NCBI GenBank assembly: GCA_001773855.1
Contig: MEXZ01000120.1
Location: 1-8,376 of the forward strand
Source of the DNA: Candidatus Aminicenantes bacterium RBG_13_64_14
Lineage (GTDB): Bacteria; Acidobacteriota; Aminicenantia; Aminicenantales; Saccharicenantaceae
Length of the DNA: 8,376 bases
Direction: 5' to 3'
Below are positions 1 through 6,666 of the stretch, one piece after another; the first letter of the stretch is position 1; each line of letters begins with the position of its first letter. A program made the translations under genes and the position numbers. The notes beneath the pieces are model-generated. The model saw nothing but the letters and a program-made list of their open reading frames with translations. It did not search any database and was not told the origin of the DNA.

Positions 1-593
1 ATGACGGAGTTGACCGTTGCCGACTCCTTGATGCCCCGGACGAGGACGTAGGCGATGAGAGCGATGATGAAGGCCGCCGGCAGGTTGAGGAGGGCCCCGG
101 TCTTCGTCCAAGCCCCGGTTTGCGGGTCGAAGGAGTAGGGAGCCGCCGCCAAGGAAGCGGGGAAATCGACGCCGATATCCTTGAGGAAGCTGACGACGTA
201 GCCCGACCAGCCGATAGCCACCGTCGTAGCGCCCAGCGAATACTCCAGGATGAGGTCCCAGCCGATGATCCAGGCGAAGAGCTCGCCGAGGGTGGAATAG
301 GCGTAGGTGTAGGCGCTCCCGGCGATGGGGATGAGCGAGGCGAATTCGGCGTAGCACAGACCGGCGAAGGCGCAGGTCAGGCCGGCCAGCATGAAGGAGA
401 GCGTGACGGCCGGCCCGGCGTACTGAGCGGCGGCGTGGCCGGTGATGACGAAGATCCCGGCGCCGACGATGGCCCCGACGCCGAGGAAGATAAGGTGCCA
501 CGGCCCGAGGACGCGCTTGAGGCCCGAGGCCTCGGAATCGGCTTCGTGGGTCAACTGCTCCAGGCTCTTCGTGGCGAACAGGACGCTTTTCAT
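1..593 (-). CDS. APC-superfamily amino acid permease, cationic amino acid transporter type (N-terminal part, cut by window edge)
   Basis: This gene encodes an inner-membrane secondary transporter that should import amino acids by ion coupling. The first 197 codons are visible and the rest lies beyond position 1. A short cytosolic N-terminus (residues 1-30) leads into TM1 with the unwound substrate-binding motif GAIVGAGIF at 40-48. Further hydrophobic segments follow at about 62-85, 103-122, 124-138 and 170-187. The stretch CYAEFASLIPIAGSAYTY at 80-97 and WDLILEY at 112-118 are typical of the CAT branch (for example GkApcT) rather than other APC permeases. Residues 150-168 look like an extracellular loop. 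The ATG at 593-591 is forced, because an in-frame TAA lies four codons upstream. There is no Shine-Dalgarno, and a strong promoter sits immediately upstream. The exact substrate cannot be read from this fragment. It follows the metal efflux operon in the same direction but has its own promoter. Confidence 0.9.
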   Translation of the reverse strand, partial: MKSVLFATKSLEQLTHEADSEASGLKRVLGPWHLIFLGVGAIVGAGIFVITGHAAAQYAGPAVTLSFMLAGLTCAFAGLCYAEFASLIPIAGSAYTYAYSTLGELFAWIIGWDLILEYSLGATTVAIGWSGYVVSFLKDIGVDFPASLAAAPYSFDPQTGAWTKTGALLNLPAAFIIALIAYVLVRGIKESATVNSV

Positions 594-631
594 GGTGCCG
601 ATTTATAACACAGCGTCCCCAGCGAAGTCAA
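594..631 (-). promoter_or_regulatory. Sigma-70-type promoter of the permease gene, likely giving a leaderless mRNA
   Basis: On the minus strand TTGACT at 631-626 (-35, five of six consensus bases) and TATAAA at 607-602 (-10, five of six) are separated by 18 bp. Shifting the -10 by one base to TTATAA gives 17 bp. Counting seven bases past the -10 puts the start of transcription near 595, two bases before the ATG at 593. No ribosome-binding sequence lies in that space. The elements are seen directly; promoter activity is inferred. Confidence 0.72.
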
Positions 632-729
632 AAACACGCCAGCCAGGACGCCACCCGTTCAATGACATCCTCGGCCCCTATTATCACGGCTTACTCCGCC
701 ACGCCGTTGTGTCGTCGCCCCTCGCCTCG

Positions 730-3700
730 CTACTCGCTCGCTTGTTTTGCCCGGCCGAGCCAGCTATAGAGGACCGGCAGGACAAGGAGCGTCAGCACTG
801 TCGACGAGATCAGGCCGCCGACGACGACCACGGCCAGGGGTCGCTGGATCTCCGAGCCCGGGCCCTGGGCGAAGAGAAGCGGCACGAGGCTGAAGATCGT
901 GATCGTCGCCGTCATGAGCACCGGCCGGAGGCGGTTCAAACAGCCTTCGACGATGGCCTCTCCTATCGGTCGGCCCTCTTCCTGAAGTTGGGTGATGTAG
1001 GAGAGAAGGACGATGCCGTTGAGGACGGCGATGCCAAAAAGGGCGATAAAGCCGACGGACGCCGGCACGGACAGATAAAGCCCGGCGAGGTAGAGCGCCA
1101 GGACCCCTCCGATCAGGGCGAAGGGCAGGTTCAGGATGACGAGCAGCGAAAGCCGGAGGGAGCCGAACGTCAGGAAGAGCAGGAACAGGATCAGGCCGAT
1201 CGTGGCGGGGAGAATGATGGCCAGCCGCTGCATGGCCCGCTGCTGGCTTTCGAACTGTCCTCCCCAATCGAGGAAATACCCCGGGGGCAGCTTGACGTCG
1301 CGCCCGATCGTTCGGCGGGCCTCGGCGACGAAACCGCCCAGGTCACGGCCCGAAATGTTGCATTCGACGCCGATCCGACGCTGGCCGGCCTCACGGCTGA
1401 TCTGGTTGGGGCCCTCGATCATGGCGATGTCCGCCACCTGGCTGAGCGGGATCCGCGCCCCGCCCGGGGTCCGGACGAGGATGGCCCCGATGGCCTCGAC
1501 CGAGTCACGCCGATCCTCCGGGTAGCGGAGCTGGAGGTCGAAAAATCTGTCACCCTCATAGATCTCCGTGACCGTCTTGCCGCCGACCGCCGTCTCCACG
1601 ACAGACTGGACGTCTTCGACGTTGAGGCCGTGGCGGGCGATCCGGGCCCGGTCGGCCCGGATGGTGATGTAGGGCTGTCCAGCGACGCTCTCGACGGTGA
1701 TGTCCGTCGCGCCGTGGACCCGGGCCAAAGCTCCGCCGATCTGCCCGGCTTTGGCCTTGAGGACATCGAGGTCCGGGCCGAAGAGCTTAATGATAAGCTG
1801 GGCCCGCGTCCCGGCGACAAGCTCGTCGATGCGGCAGGCGATGGGCTGGCTGAAGGAGAAGCCCATGCCCGGGAAGTCCTCCATGGCCTCGCGCATGCGG
1901 TCGGTGAGCTCCTCGCGGGTCCGGGCCGACGTCCACTCCCCCCGCGGCTTGAAGACCCCGACGTAGCCCGTTTTCTCGACGCCCCGGGCTTCGAGGGCGA
2001 CGCCTGTCTGGCCCGTTTTGCCGATGATCGTGACGAGCTCGGGGAACTCCATGAGGCGGGCTTCGACCTTGCGGCTTATGGCCAGCGATTCGTCGAGGGA
2101 GATGCCGGGAAGGAACTGGATGTCCATGTCCAGGGCGCCCTCGTCCATGATGGGCATGAACTCCGTCCCCAGACGCGGAATGAGGAAGGCCGTCCCGGCC
2201 AGGAGCCCGACGGCGAGCGTCAGCAAGACAGCCTTGCGCCGGAGCCCCCAGCGCAGGAGGGGCAGGTAGGCCCGCTTGGCCCACTCGACCAGGGGGCTTC
2301 TCTTATTACGGTGGGGCTTGAGGAAAAAATGGCAGAACGCCGGGATCGCGGCGAGCGATAGCAAGAGCGAGGCGAACAGGGCGATGACGTGGGTGAAGGC
2401 CAGGGGCAGAAACATCTTGCCCTCGATCCCCTGGAGGGCGATGATGGGGATGAAGGTCAGAGCGATGATAAGTTCGCCGAAGATGGACGGTTTGCGGACC
2501 TCGAGGACGGCCTTGAGGATCGTCGGCAACTTCGGGGCCCTGGCCGCCGCCTCCGAGAGGTGACGCTGGGCGTTCTCCACCTGGATGATGGTCGCGTCGA
2601 TGATCATCCCGATGGAGATGGCCAGCCCGCCGAGGGACATGAGGTTGGCCGAAAGCCCGAAGAGGCGCATCATGATGAAGGTGAACAGCGTCGACAGCGG
2701 CAGGGCCAGGATGACGATGAACGCGCCGCGGAAGCTGCGGAGAAAAAGGTAGAGGACGAAGACGACCAGCACGGAGCCGATAAGCAGTGCCTCGGTCACG
2801 GTATGGACGGCCCGGTTGATGATATCCGAGCGCTTGTAGTATGGCACGATCTGGAGATCGAGCGGCAGGACGCCCGAAGCGTTGATCTCGCCGACCCGGT
2901 GTCCGATGGCCCGGACGACTTCCCGCCCGTTGGCGCCGCGGAGCATCATGACGATACCTCCCACGACTTCGCTTTTCCCGTCCTTCACGGCGCCGCCCTG
3001 GCGCACGGCCTGGCCGGCGCGGACCTCGGCAATGTCCCTCAAGAGCACGGGCACGCCCGCCTCCGTCTTCAGGGCCACGGCGCCGATGTCCTCGACGGTC
3101 TGGAGAAGGCCTATCCCCCGGACGAGGAACTGCCTTTCGGCACGCTCCAGGATGTTGCCGCCGACGTTGAGGTTGTTCCGCCGGAGCGCGTCGCCGATCG
3201 CCCCGAGAGTGAGGTCGTAGGCGAGGAGTTTTTCCGGATTAACGGTGACCTGGTACTGCCGGATGTAGCCGCCGAAGGAGTTGACCTCGTTAACGCCCGG
3301 GATGGACTTGAGGAGCGGGGCGAGCGTCCAGTCCTGGATCGTCCGGACCTCGGTCAGGTAATCCACGTCCTCCCCCGCCGCCGGCCGCGGACCGTCGAGG
3401 GTGTATTGATAGACCTCGCCCATCGCCGTGGAGACGGGCCCCATCGAGATCTGGATCCCCTCAGGGACGCGCTGCCTGGCCTCGATCAGCCGTTCGAGGA
3501 CGAGCTGGCGGGCAAAGTAAATGTCGACGCCGTCCTCGAAGACGATCGTGATCACCGAGAGCCCGGACTTCGATATCGAACGGACCTGGTCGAGCCGGGG
3601 CAGGCCGCGCATGGCGATCTCGACGGGGTAGGTGACGAACCGCTCAACCTCGGGGGGCGACATGCCCGGGGCCGTGGACAGCACCTCGACTTGGATGTTC

Positions 3701-3834
3701 GTGACGTCGGGGAAAGCGTCGATGGGGATGCGGAGGACGGACCAGACGCCAAGGGCGACGAGAAAGAAGACGCCGATGAGGACGAGGGCTCTCTTGCGGA
3801 GCGAGCCCTCGATGAGGCGGTCAATCATGCCCAT
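730..3834 (-). CDS. Heavy-metal efflux RND pump, CzcA/CusA family (HME-RND inner-membrane subunit)
   Basis: This is the proton-driven inner-membrane subunit of a tripartite metal exporter. Its 1034 residues compare with about 1047 for CusA and 1063 for CzcA, so it is full length. TM1 is at about 16-35, TM2-TM6 at about 343-505, TM7 at about 535-553 and TM8-TM12 at about 871-1025, with two large periplasmic porter regions between. Family signatures include FPDVTNIQV at 41-49, LGTEFMPIMDEG at 555-566 and GIAVLNGIVLLSYI at 934-947. In TM4 the relay residues D413 and E420 are present, but S407 occupies the position of CzcA D402 (Ala in CusA). By my hand alignment the three CusA metal-binding methionines are D571, K621 and E671 here, which argues against a CusA-like Cu/Ag route. 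The start at 3834 has GGAGG six bases upstream, inside the adaptor gene, whose last 14 bases overlap this gene. A second ATG two codons in is less well placed. The metal remains unassigned. Confidence 0.95.
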   Translation of the reverse strand: MGMIDRLIEGSLRKRALVLIGVFFLVALGVWSVLRIPIDAFPDVTNIQVEVLSTAPGMSPPEVERFVTYPVEIAMRGLPRLDQVRSISKSGLSVITIVFEDGVDIYFARQLVLERLIEARQRVPEGIQISMGPVSTAMGEVYQYTLDGPRPAAGEDVDYLTEVRTIQDWTLAPLLKSIPGVNEVNSFGGYIRQYQVTVNPEKLLAYDLTLGAIGDALRRNNLNVGGNILERAERQFLVRGIGLLQTVEDIGAVALKTEAGVPVLLRDIAEVRAGQAVRQGGAVKDGKSEVVGGIVMMLRGANGREVVRAIGHRVGEINASGVLPLDLQIVPYYKRSDIINRAVHTVTEALLIGSVLVVFVLYLFLRSFRGAFIVILALPLSTLFTFIMMRLFGLSANLMSLGGLAISIGMIIDATIIQVENAQRHLSEAAARAPKLPTILKAVLEVRKPSIFGELIIALTFIPIIALQGIEGKMFLPLAFTHVIALFASLLLSLAAIPAFCHFFLKPHRNKRSPLVEWAKRAYLPLLRWGLRRKAVLLTLAVGLLAGTAFLIPRLGTEFMPIMDEGALDMDIQFLPGISLDESLAISRKVEARLMEFPELVTIIGKTGQTGVALEARGVEKTGYVGVFKPRGEWTSARTREELTDRMREAMEDFPGMGFSFSQPIACRIDELVAGTRAQLIIKLFGPDLDVLKAKAGQIGGALARVHGATDITVESVAGQPYITIRADRARIARHGLNVEDVQSVVETAVGGKTVTEIYEGDRFFDLQLRYPEDRRDSVEAIGAILVRTPGGARIPLSQVADIAMIEGPNQISREAGQRRIGVECNISGRDLGGFVAEARRTIGRDVKLPPGYFLDWGGQFESQQRAMQRLAIILPATIGLILFLLFLTFGSLRLSLLVILNLPFALIGGVLALYLAGLYLSVPASVGFIALFGIAVLNGIVLLSYITQLQEEGRPIGEAIVEGCLNRLRPVLMTATITIFSLVPLLFAQGPGSEIQRPLAVVVVGGLISSTVLTLLVLPVLYSWLGRAKQASE

Positions 3835-4951
3835 GTTCGTCCTCCAGCCCGCCCTTGTGTATCTCGGATTTCAAGAGGAAGCTGCCCGACGTGACGATCG
3901 TCTCTCCCTCCGTGAGGCCCTTGACGATCTCGACGTAGCCGGCTAGTCGTTCGCCGGCCTCGACCTCCCGCCGGGTGAAGGTCCTCTCCCCCGTCTTGAC
4001 GAAGACCACCGCTTGGCCGTCGTCGTCCTGGAGGGCGGCTTCGGGTACGAAGAGGGCCGTCCGTTCGCCGGCCGCCACCGAAGCATCGACGTACATCCCC
4101 GGTTTGAGCTTGCCCGAGGGGTTGGGGACCTCGACCCGGCCCTCGATCGTCCGGGTCCCGGCGCCGACGACGTCGCCGATGAGGACGAGCCGGCCGCGGA
4201 ACTCCTCGCCGGGATAGGCCTGGGTCTTCAGGCTGACCTCGGTGCCCGCCTTAACGGCGGCGAGGTCTTTTTCCTGGACGTGAAGGCAGGCCCAGAGCGT
4301 CGACAGGTCGGTCAGCCGGAATAGGTTCGTCCCAAGCTCGACTTGGTCGCCGGACAAAACGCTGGATTCGAGGACCGTTCCCGACAGTGTCGCCCGGACC
4401 GAAAGAAGCGGACGGGGTACGGGAGAAGCGCCGAGCCCGTCGACCTCGGCCGGGGACGCGCCCAGGAGAAGGAGCCGTTCCCGGGCGCTATCGAGAAGGG
4501 CTCGGGCCGGGCCCGCTTCGGCCGGGTCGCCGGCGTGCCTTTTAGCGCGCTCCGCAATCAGGATATATTCGGCCTGGAGGGTCAGATGATCCGGACTGTA
4601 GATCTCCGCCAGGACCTGGCCTTCGCGGACTCGGTCGCCACGGACGACAAGGACGCGCTCGACCCGGCCCGGAGTCCGGGCCGTGAGATGAACGAGTCGG
4701 CGCCCGTTGAATTCGAGTTCGCCCGCGGCCTTTATGCTCCGGGCGAGGACACGCATCGCCGCCGGTTCGGTCTTGATGTCCGCAGCCCCGACACCCTCCG
4801 GCGTCAGCGTCACCGAGGATTTCACTGCCGCCTCGGACGCAGGATTTTCAGCTTGGCGACCGGCTTCGCCGAGCGCGTTATCGCGGCAGGCGGCGATGAG
4901 GAAGAGGGCCGGGAGGGTCGCTCCGACGATCCATCGGGGAAAATTTTTCAT
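3821..4951 (-). CDS. Periplasmic adaptor (membrane fusion) lipoprotein of the metal efflux complex, CusB/CzcB-like
   Basis: This 376-residue protein should link the RND pump to the outer-membrane channel. The N-terminus is a lipoprotein signal: positively charged start, hydrophobic core at 8-20 and lipobox I-A-A-C with the lipidated Cys at 22. A barrel-sandwich (biotinyl-lipoyl-like) half at about 87-118 contains ARTPGRVERVLV, followed by a helical hairpin at about 119-170 starting IYSPDHLTLQAEY, which is the CusB-type arrangement. The second lipoyl half is at about 182-213, a beta-barrel domain at 214-292, and a membrane-proximal domain from about 298 (FVPEAAL). The tail ends DEHGHD, a small His/acid cluster that could touch metal. 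There is no N-terminal methionine cluster like the one CusB uses for Cu/Ag. GGAG at 4962-4959 with a seven-base spacer supports the ATG at 4951. Only 12 bp separate it from the channel gene, and it overlaps the pump gene by 14 bp. Confidence 0.93.
   Translation of the reverse strand: MKNFPRWIVGATLPALFLIAACRDNALGEAGRQAENPASEAAVKSSVTLTPEGVGAADIKTEPAAMRVLARSIKAAGELEFNGRRLVHLTARTPGRVERVLVVRGDRVREGQVLAEIYSPDHLTLQAEYILIAERAKRHAGDPAEAGPARALLDSARERLLLLGASPAEVDGLGASPVPRPLLSVRATLSGTVLESSVLSGDQVELGTNLFRLTDLSTLWACLHVQEKDLAAVKAGTEVSLKTQAYPGEEFRGRLVLIGDVVGAGTRTIEGRVEVPNPSGKLKPGMYVDASVAAGERTALFVPEAALQDDDGQAVVFVKTGERTFTRREVEAGERLAGYVEIVKGLTEGETIVTSGSFLLKSEIHKGGLEDEHGHD
3841..3845 (-). promoter_or_regulatory. 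Ribosome-binding site for the RND pump, inside the adaptor gene
   Basis: GGAGG on the minus strand lies six bases before the pump ATG at 3834-3832. It is also the coding sequence of the Gly-Leu-Glu-Asp part of the adaptor C-terminus. This site favours the first ATG over the in-frame ATG at codon 3 and implies translational coupling of adaptor and pump. Confidence 0.75.
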
Positions 4952-4958
4952 GGGGATT

Positions 4959-4962
4959 CTCC
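4959..4962 (-). promoter_or_regulatory. Ribosome-binding site for the adaptor gene
   Basis: GGAG on the minus strand lies one base after the TAA of the channel gene (4966-4964) and seven bases before the adaptor ATG. A ribosome finishing the channel gene would reach it directly, which fits coupled translation. Confidence 0.6.
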
Positions 4963-4963
4963 G

Positions 4964-6205
4964 TTATTCCATTTCCTCGCCGGCGATTTCCAGGTCTGCC
5001 AGGGCGAGGTTATAAAGAAGGAGGGCGCGGAGGTATTCGACCTCGGCCAGGACATAGGTCCGGTGAAGGTCGAGAAGACTGTAGGCCTCGACCTTGCCGT
5101 AGCGGAAATACTCGAGCTGAATCTCGAGCTCGCCCTCCAGTTCCGCAAGCAGGCTCTTCTCAAAGACGAGGACCTGCTCCTCAGCGGCCTTGGCGGCGGC
5201 GTAGGCTCTTTCCAGGACCGACCGGACACGCCTGTCCAGGGCCTCGGCCGCGAGCCGGGCGAGCTCCGCCTCGGCCCCGGCCTCCATAGCTTCTCCCTTG
5301 ACTCTCCCCGGCCGGAGAAAGGGCATGGTCAGGCCGAACGAAACGCCCCAGGCGTTGGGCCGGACGCTCGGGAGCAGGAAACCGGCCAGGAAATCGGGAC
5401 GACGGCTGAGCCCGGCCAGCTTTACGGCCGCCGCAGCCCGGTCCTTCCGGAGGGCGGCGATCTTGAAGGACGGCCGGGTCGCCAGGGCATGCTCATAAAG
5501 GACGGCAAGATCCGCGGCGAGCGGAGTGAAGGACATGCCGGTCAGGAGCTCGACCGGTTCGTCAGACGCCCTTCCCAAGAGCTCGTTCAGCTCCAACCCG
5601 GCTATCTGTCTCTCCTTGGTCTGCTCGAGGATCTGGTTTCGCAGACGGGCCTTTTCAGCCCGCGCCCGCAGGATATCGGCATAGGAGGCGGCACTCATCC
5701 GGTATTTCACCTGCAGGTCGGCCAGGAGGGCGTCGAGCCGCACCGCGGATTTTCCCAGGGCCACCGCCGCGCTCCCGGCGAAGGCCGCTTTCCAGTAGGC
5801 CCTTTTCACCCTGGCCGCAACGATGAGCTCGACACGCTCGAGCTCGGCCGCGGCCAGGGCTTCGCCGTGACGGCCGATCTCTGTCCTAAGCGAGCGCTTG
5901 CCGGGATATTCGAATACCTGTTCGACCCCGAGGTTGACCTCGGCTTGGTCGCCTTCTTTATTCAGCGCGGGAAGAGGGGCTCCCTCGACGCTCCCGAGAA
6001 GCCGGGGTTCGGGCCGGGATGCAAGCTGAAGCCTCCGGCCGCGGGCGGCCTCGATCGCGGTCCGGGCCGCGAGGATGTCCGGGTTGCGAGTCTGGGCGAT
6101 CTCCACGGCTTTTTCGATGGTGAGACCGCCCTCCTGGGCGGGAAGGGCGGTGACGATGATCGCCGCCGCTAAGACGGCGAGAACGAACGGTCTCTTGACC
6201 GGCAT
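4964..6205 (-). CDS. TolC/CzcC-like outer membrane efflux channel (OEP family)
   Basis: This 413-residue protein should form the trimeric outer-membrane channel and periplasmic tunnel of the metal exporter. It begins with a Sec signal peptide: Lys and Arg at 4-5, hydrophobic stretch 7-20 and a likely cut after LPA at 23. There is no lipobox Cys, unlike CusC. The mature part starts LTIEKAVEIAQTRNPDI at 28-44, the usual opening of the OEP repeat. It continues as long Ala/Glu/Arg/Leu-rich helices (about 105-225 and 310-410) broken by short beta-prone segments near 60-95 and 265-300, matching the two-repeat helix-strand layout of the family. The length is typical of CzcC-type channels. AAGGAGGA at 6218-6211, five bases before the ATG, fixes the start. 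It lies 45 bp downstream of the small His/Cys-rich gene and 12 bp before the adaptor gene, in one operon. Family assignment is firm; pairing with the adjacent pump is inferred from context. Confidence 0.92.
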   Translation of the reverse strand: MPVKRPFVLAVLAAAIIVTALPAQEGGLTIEKAVEIAQTRNPDILAARTAIEAARGRRLQLASRPEPRLLGSVEGAPLPALNKEGDQAEVNLGVEQVFEYPGKRSLRTEIGRHGEALAAAELERVELIVAARVKRAYWKAAFAGSAAVALGKSAVRLDALLADLQVKYRMSAASYADILRARAEKARLRNQILEQTKERQIAGLELNELLGRASDEPVELLTGMSFTPLAADLAVLYEHALATRPSFKIAALRKDRAAAAVKLAGLSRRPDFLAGFLLPSVRPNAWGVSFGLTMPFLRPGRVKGEAMEAGAEAELARLAAEALDRRVRSVLERAYAAAKAAEEQVLVFEKSLLAELEGELEIQLEYFRYGKVEAYSLLDLHRTYVLAEVEYLRALLLYNLALADLEIAGEEME

Positions 6206-6210
6206 GGGAA

Positions 6211-6218
6211 TCCTCCTT
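6211..6218 (-). promoter_or_regulatory. Strong ribosome-binding site for the channel gene
   Basis: AAGGAGGA on the minus strand, five bases before the ATG at 6205-6203, is a near-perfect match to the 16S rRNA tail. It shows that this organism uses Shine-Dalgarno initiation for internal genes, in contrast to the first gene of the operon. Confidence 0.75.
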
Positions 6219-6250
6219 GTCGGAATGTCGAAGGGAAACCGGCGAAGGAA

Positions 6251-6556
6251 TTAGACGAGGAAGGATTTCGGAGGGTGGGCGATGTCCGCACCCAGGGAAG
6301 CACGCAGGCGGCTCTCGCCGGCCGGGGCCAGCATGATCCGGAAGTCCGAGGCTCCGACCCAGTCATCGGATTCGGGGCCGAGAAGCAAGTTCAAGAAACA
6401 GAGGCAGGTCGACGCATTCCCGTGATGATGGTGGAGGTGGCCGAACCCGCCGCCGTCCAAGGGCAAGCGGACGGGACAATGATCCTCGCCATAGAAATAA
6501 TGGAACATGCCGGCGGCGAAGATGAGGAAAATGACGACGACCACGGCCTTTTTCAT
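6251..6556 (-). CDS. Small His/Cys-rich exported or membrane-anchored protein, first gene of the metal efflux operon
   Basis: I cannot assign this 101-residue protein to a family with confidence. Two Lys at the N-terminus and a hydrophobic run at about 4-18 form a signal peptide or membrane anchor. The rest is dense in possible metal ligands: H19, H26 and C27 (DHCP), then H40 and H42-H45 in a Gly-flanked run, then C51 and C53 (CLC), and H94 near a PPKSFLV end. The reading is supported by a strong promoter placed exactly at its ATG and by its position 45 bp upstream of the channel gene. By layout it recalls the small CzcI- or DUF2946-like proteins often found beside metal efflux genes, and the periplasmic metal carriers such as CusF or CzcE, but I see no diagnostic motif of any of them. 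A role in binding, sensing or handing metal to the pump is inference. It has no proper Shine-Dalgarno, only the weak GAAAGA. Confidence 0.72.
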   Translation of the reverse strand: MKKAVVVVIFLIFAAGMFHYFYGEDHCPVRLPLDGGGFGHLHHHHGNASTCLCFLNLLLGPESDDWVGASDFRIMLAPAGESRLRASLGADIAHPPKSFLV

Positions 6557-6565
6557 TCTTTCGAG

Positions 6566-6594
6566 ATTATCCCACGGCCGGCGGCTTTCGTCAA
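6566..6594 (-). promoter_or_regulatory. Sigma-70-type promoter of the metal efflux operon, likely giving a near-leaderless mRNA
   Basis: On the minus strand TTGACG at 6594-6589 (-35, five of six consensus bases) and GATAAT at 6571-6566 (-10, five of six) are exactly 17 bp apart. The predicted start of transcription is near 6559, three bases before the ATG at 6556. The spacer is GC-rich but holds no clear operator. The 17 bp spacing differs from the 19-20 bp typical of MerR-controlled metal promoters. The elements are seen directly; activity is inferred. Confidence 0.72.
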
Positions 6595-6650
6595 CGCCAC
6601 GAGGGAATTGGACCTAGGAGGCGGGAAGGAGAGCGGACAAGTCTCAAGAG

Positions 6651-6666
6651 CCGGGGTTAGCCCCGG
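6651..6666 (-). terminator. Perfect hairpin over the aminotransferase stop codon, possible weak terminator
   Basis: CCGGGG, a four-base loop CTAA (which contains the stop codon TAA) and CCCCGG form a perfect six-base-pair, all-GC stem. On the minus strand the next bases are CTCTTGAGAC, with no T tract, so it is not a standard intrinsic terminator. It could still cause pausing, stabilise the 3' end or work with Rho. It separates the deacylase-aminotransferase unit from the metal operon promoter. The structure is seen directly; the function is uncertain. Confidence 0.35.

Noticed and set aside
637..659. Short repeated GGCGT motif around CCTGGCT before the permease promoter (minus strand)
   Set aside because: It is a direct repeat of five bases rather than an inverted repeat, and is expected by chance in GC-rich DNA.
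666..708. Possible terminator after the pump gene (ACGGC and GCCGT arms, about 12-base loop, roughly 684-705)
   Set aside because: The stem is only five base pairs with a large loop and no following T tract on the minus strand, so it is too weak to call.
442..2361. Long plus-strand open frame of 639 codons
   Set aside because: It runs antisense to the permease and pump genes. Its translation is rich in Asp, Glu, Arg and Gly with no domain or hydrophobic pattern, and it exists because GC-rich DNA has few stops. The minus-strand protein is a clear RND pump.
730..3834. Naming the pump CusA (copper/silver)
   Set aside because: The three diagnostic methionines of CusA are not found in the aligned positions and the TM4 motif differs, so only the family level is supported.
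2389..3894. Plus-strand open frame of 501 codons
   Set aside because: It is antisense to the N-terminal half of the RND pump and the adaptor end. It has low-complexity charged composition and no recognisable motif.
4343..6172. Plus-strand open frame of 609 codons
   Set aside because: It is antisense to the adaptor and channel genes. It crosses two well-supported genes with their ribosome-binding sites and shows no family signature.
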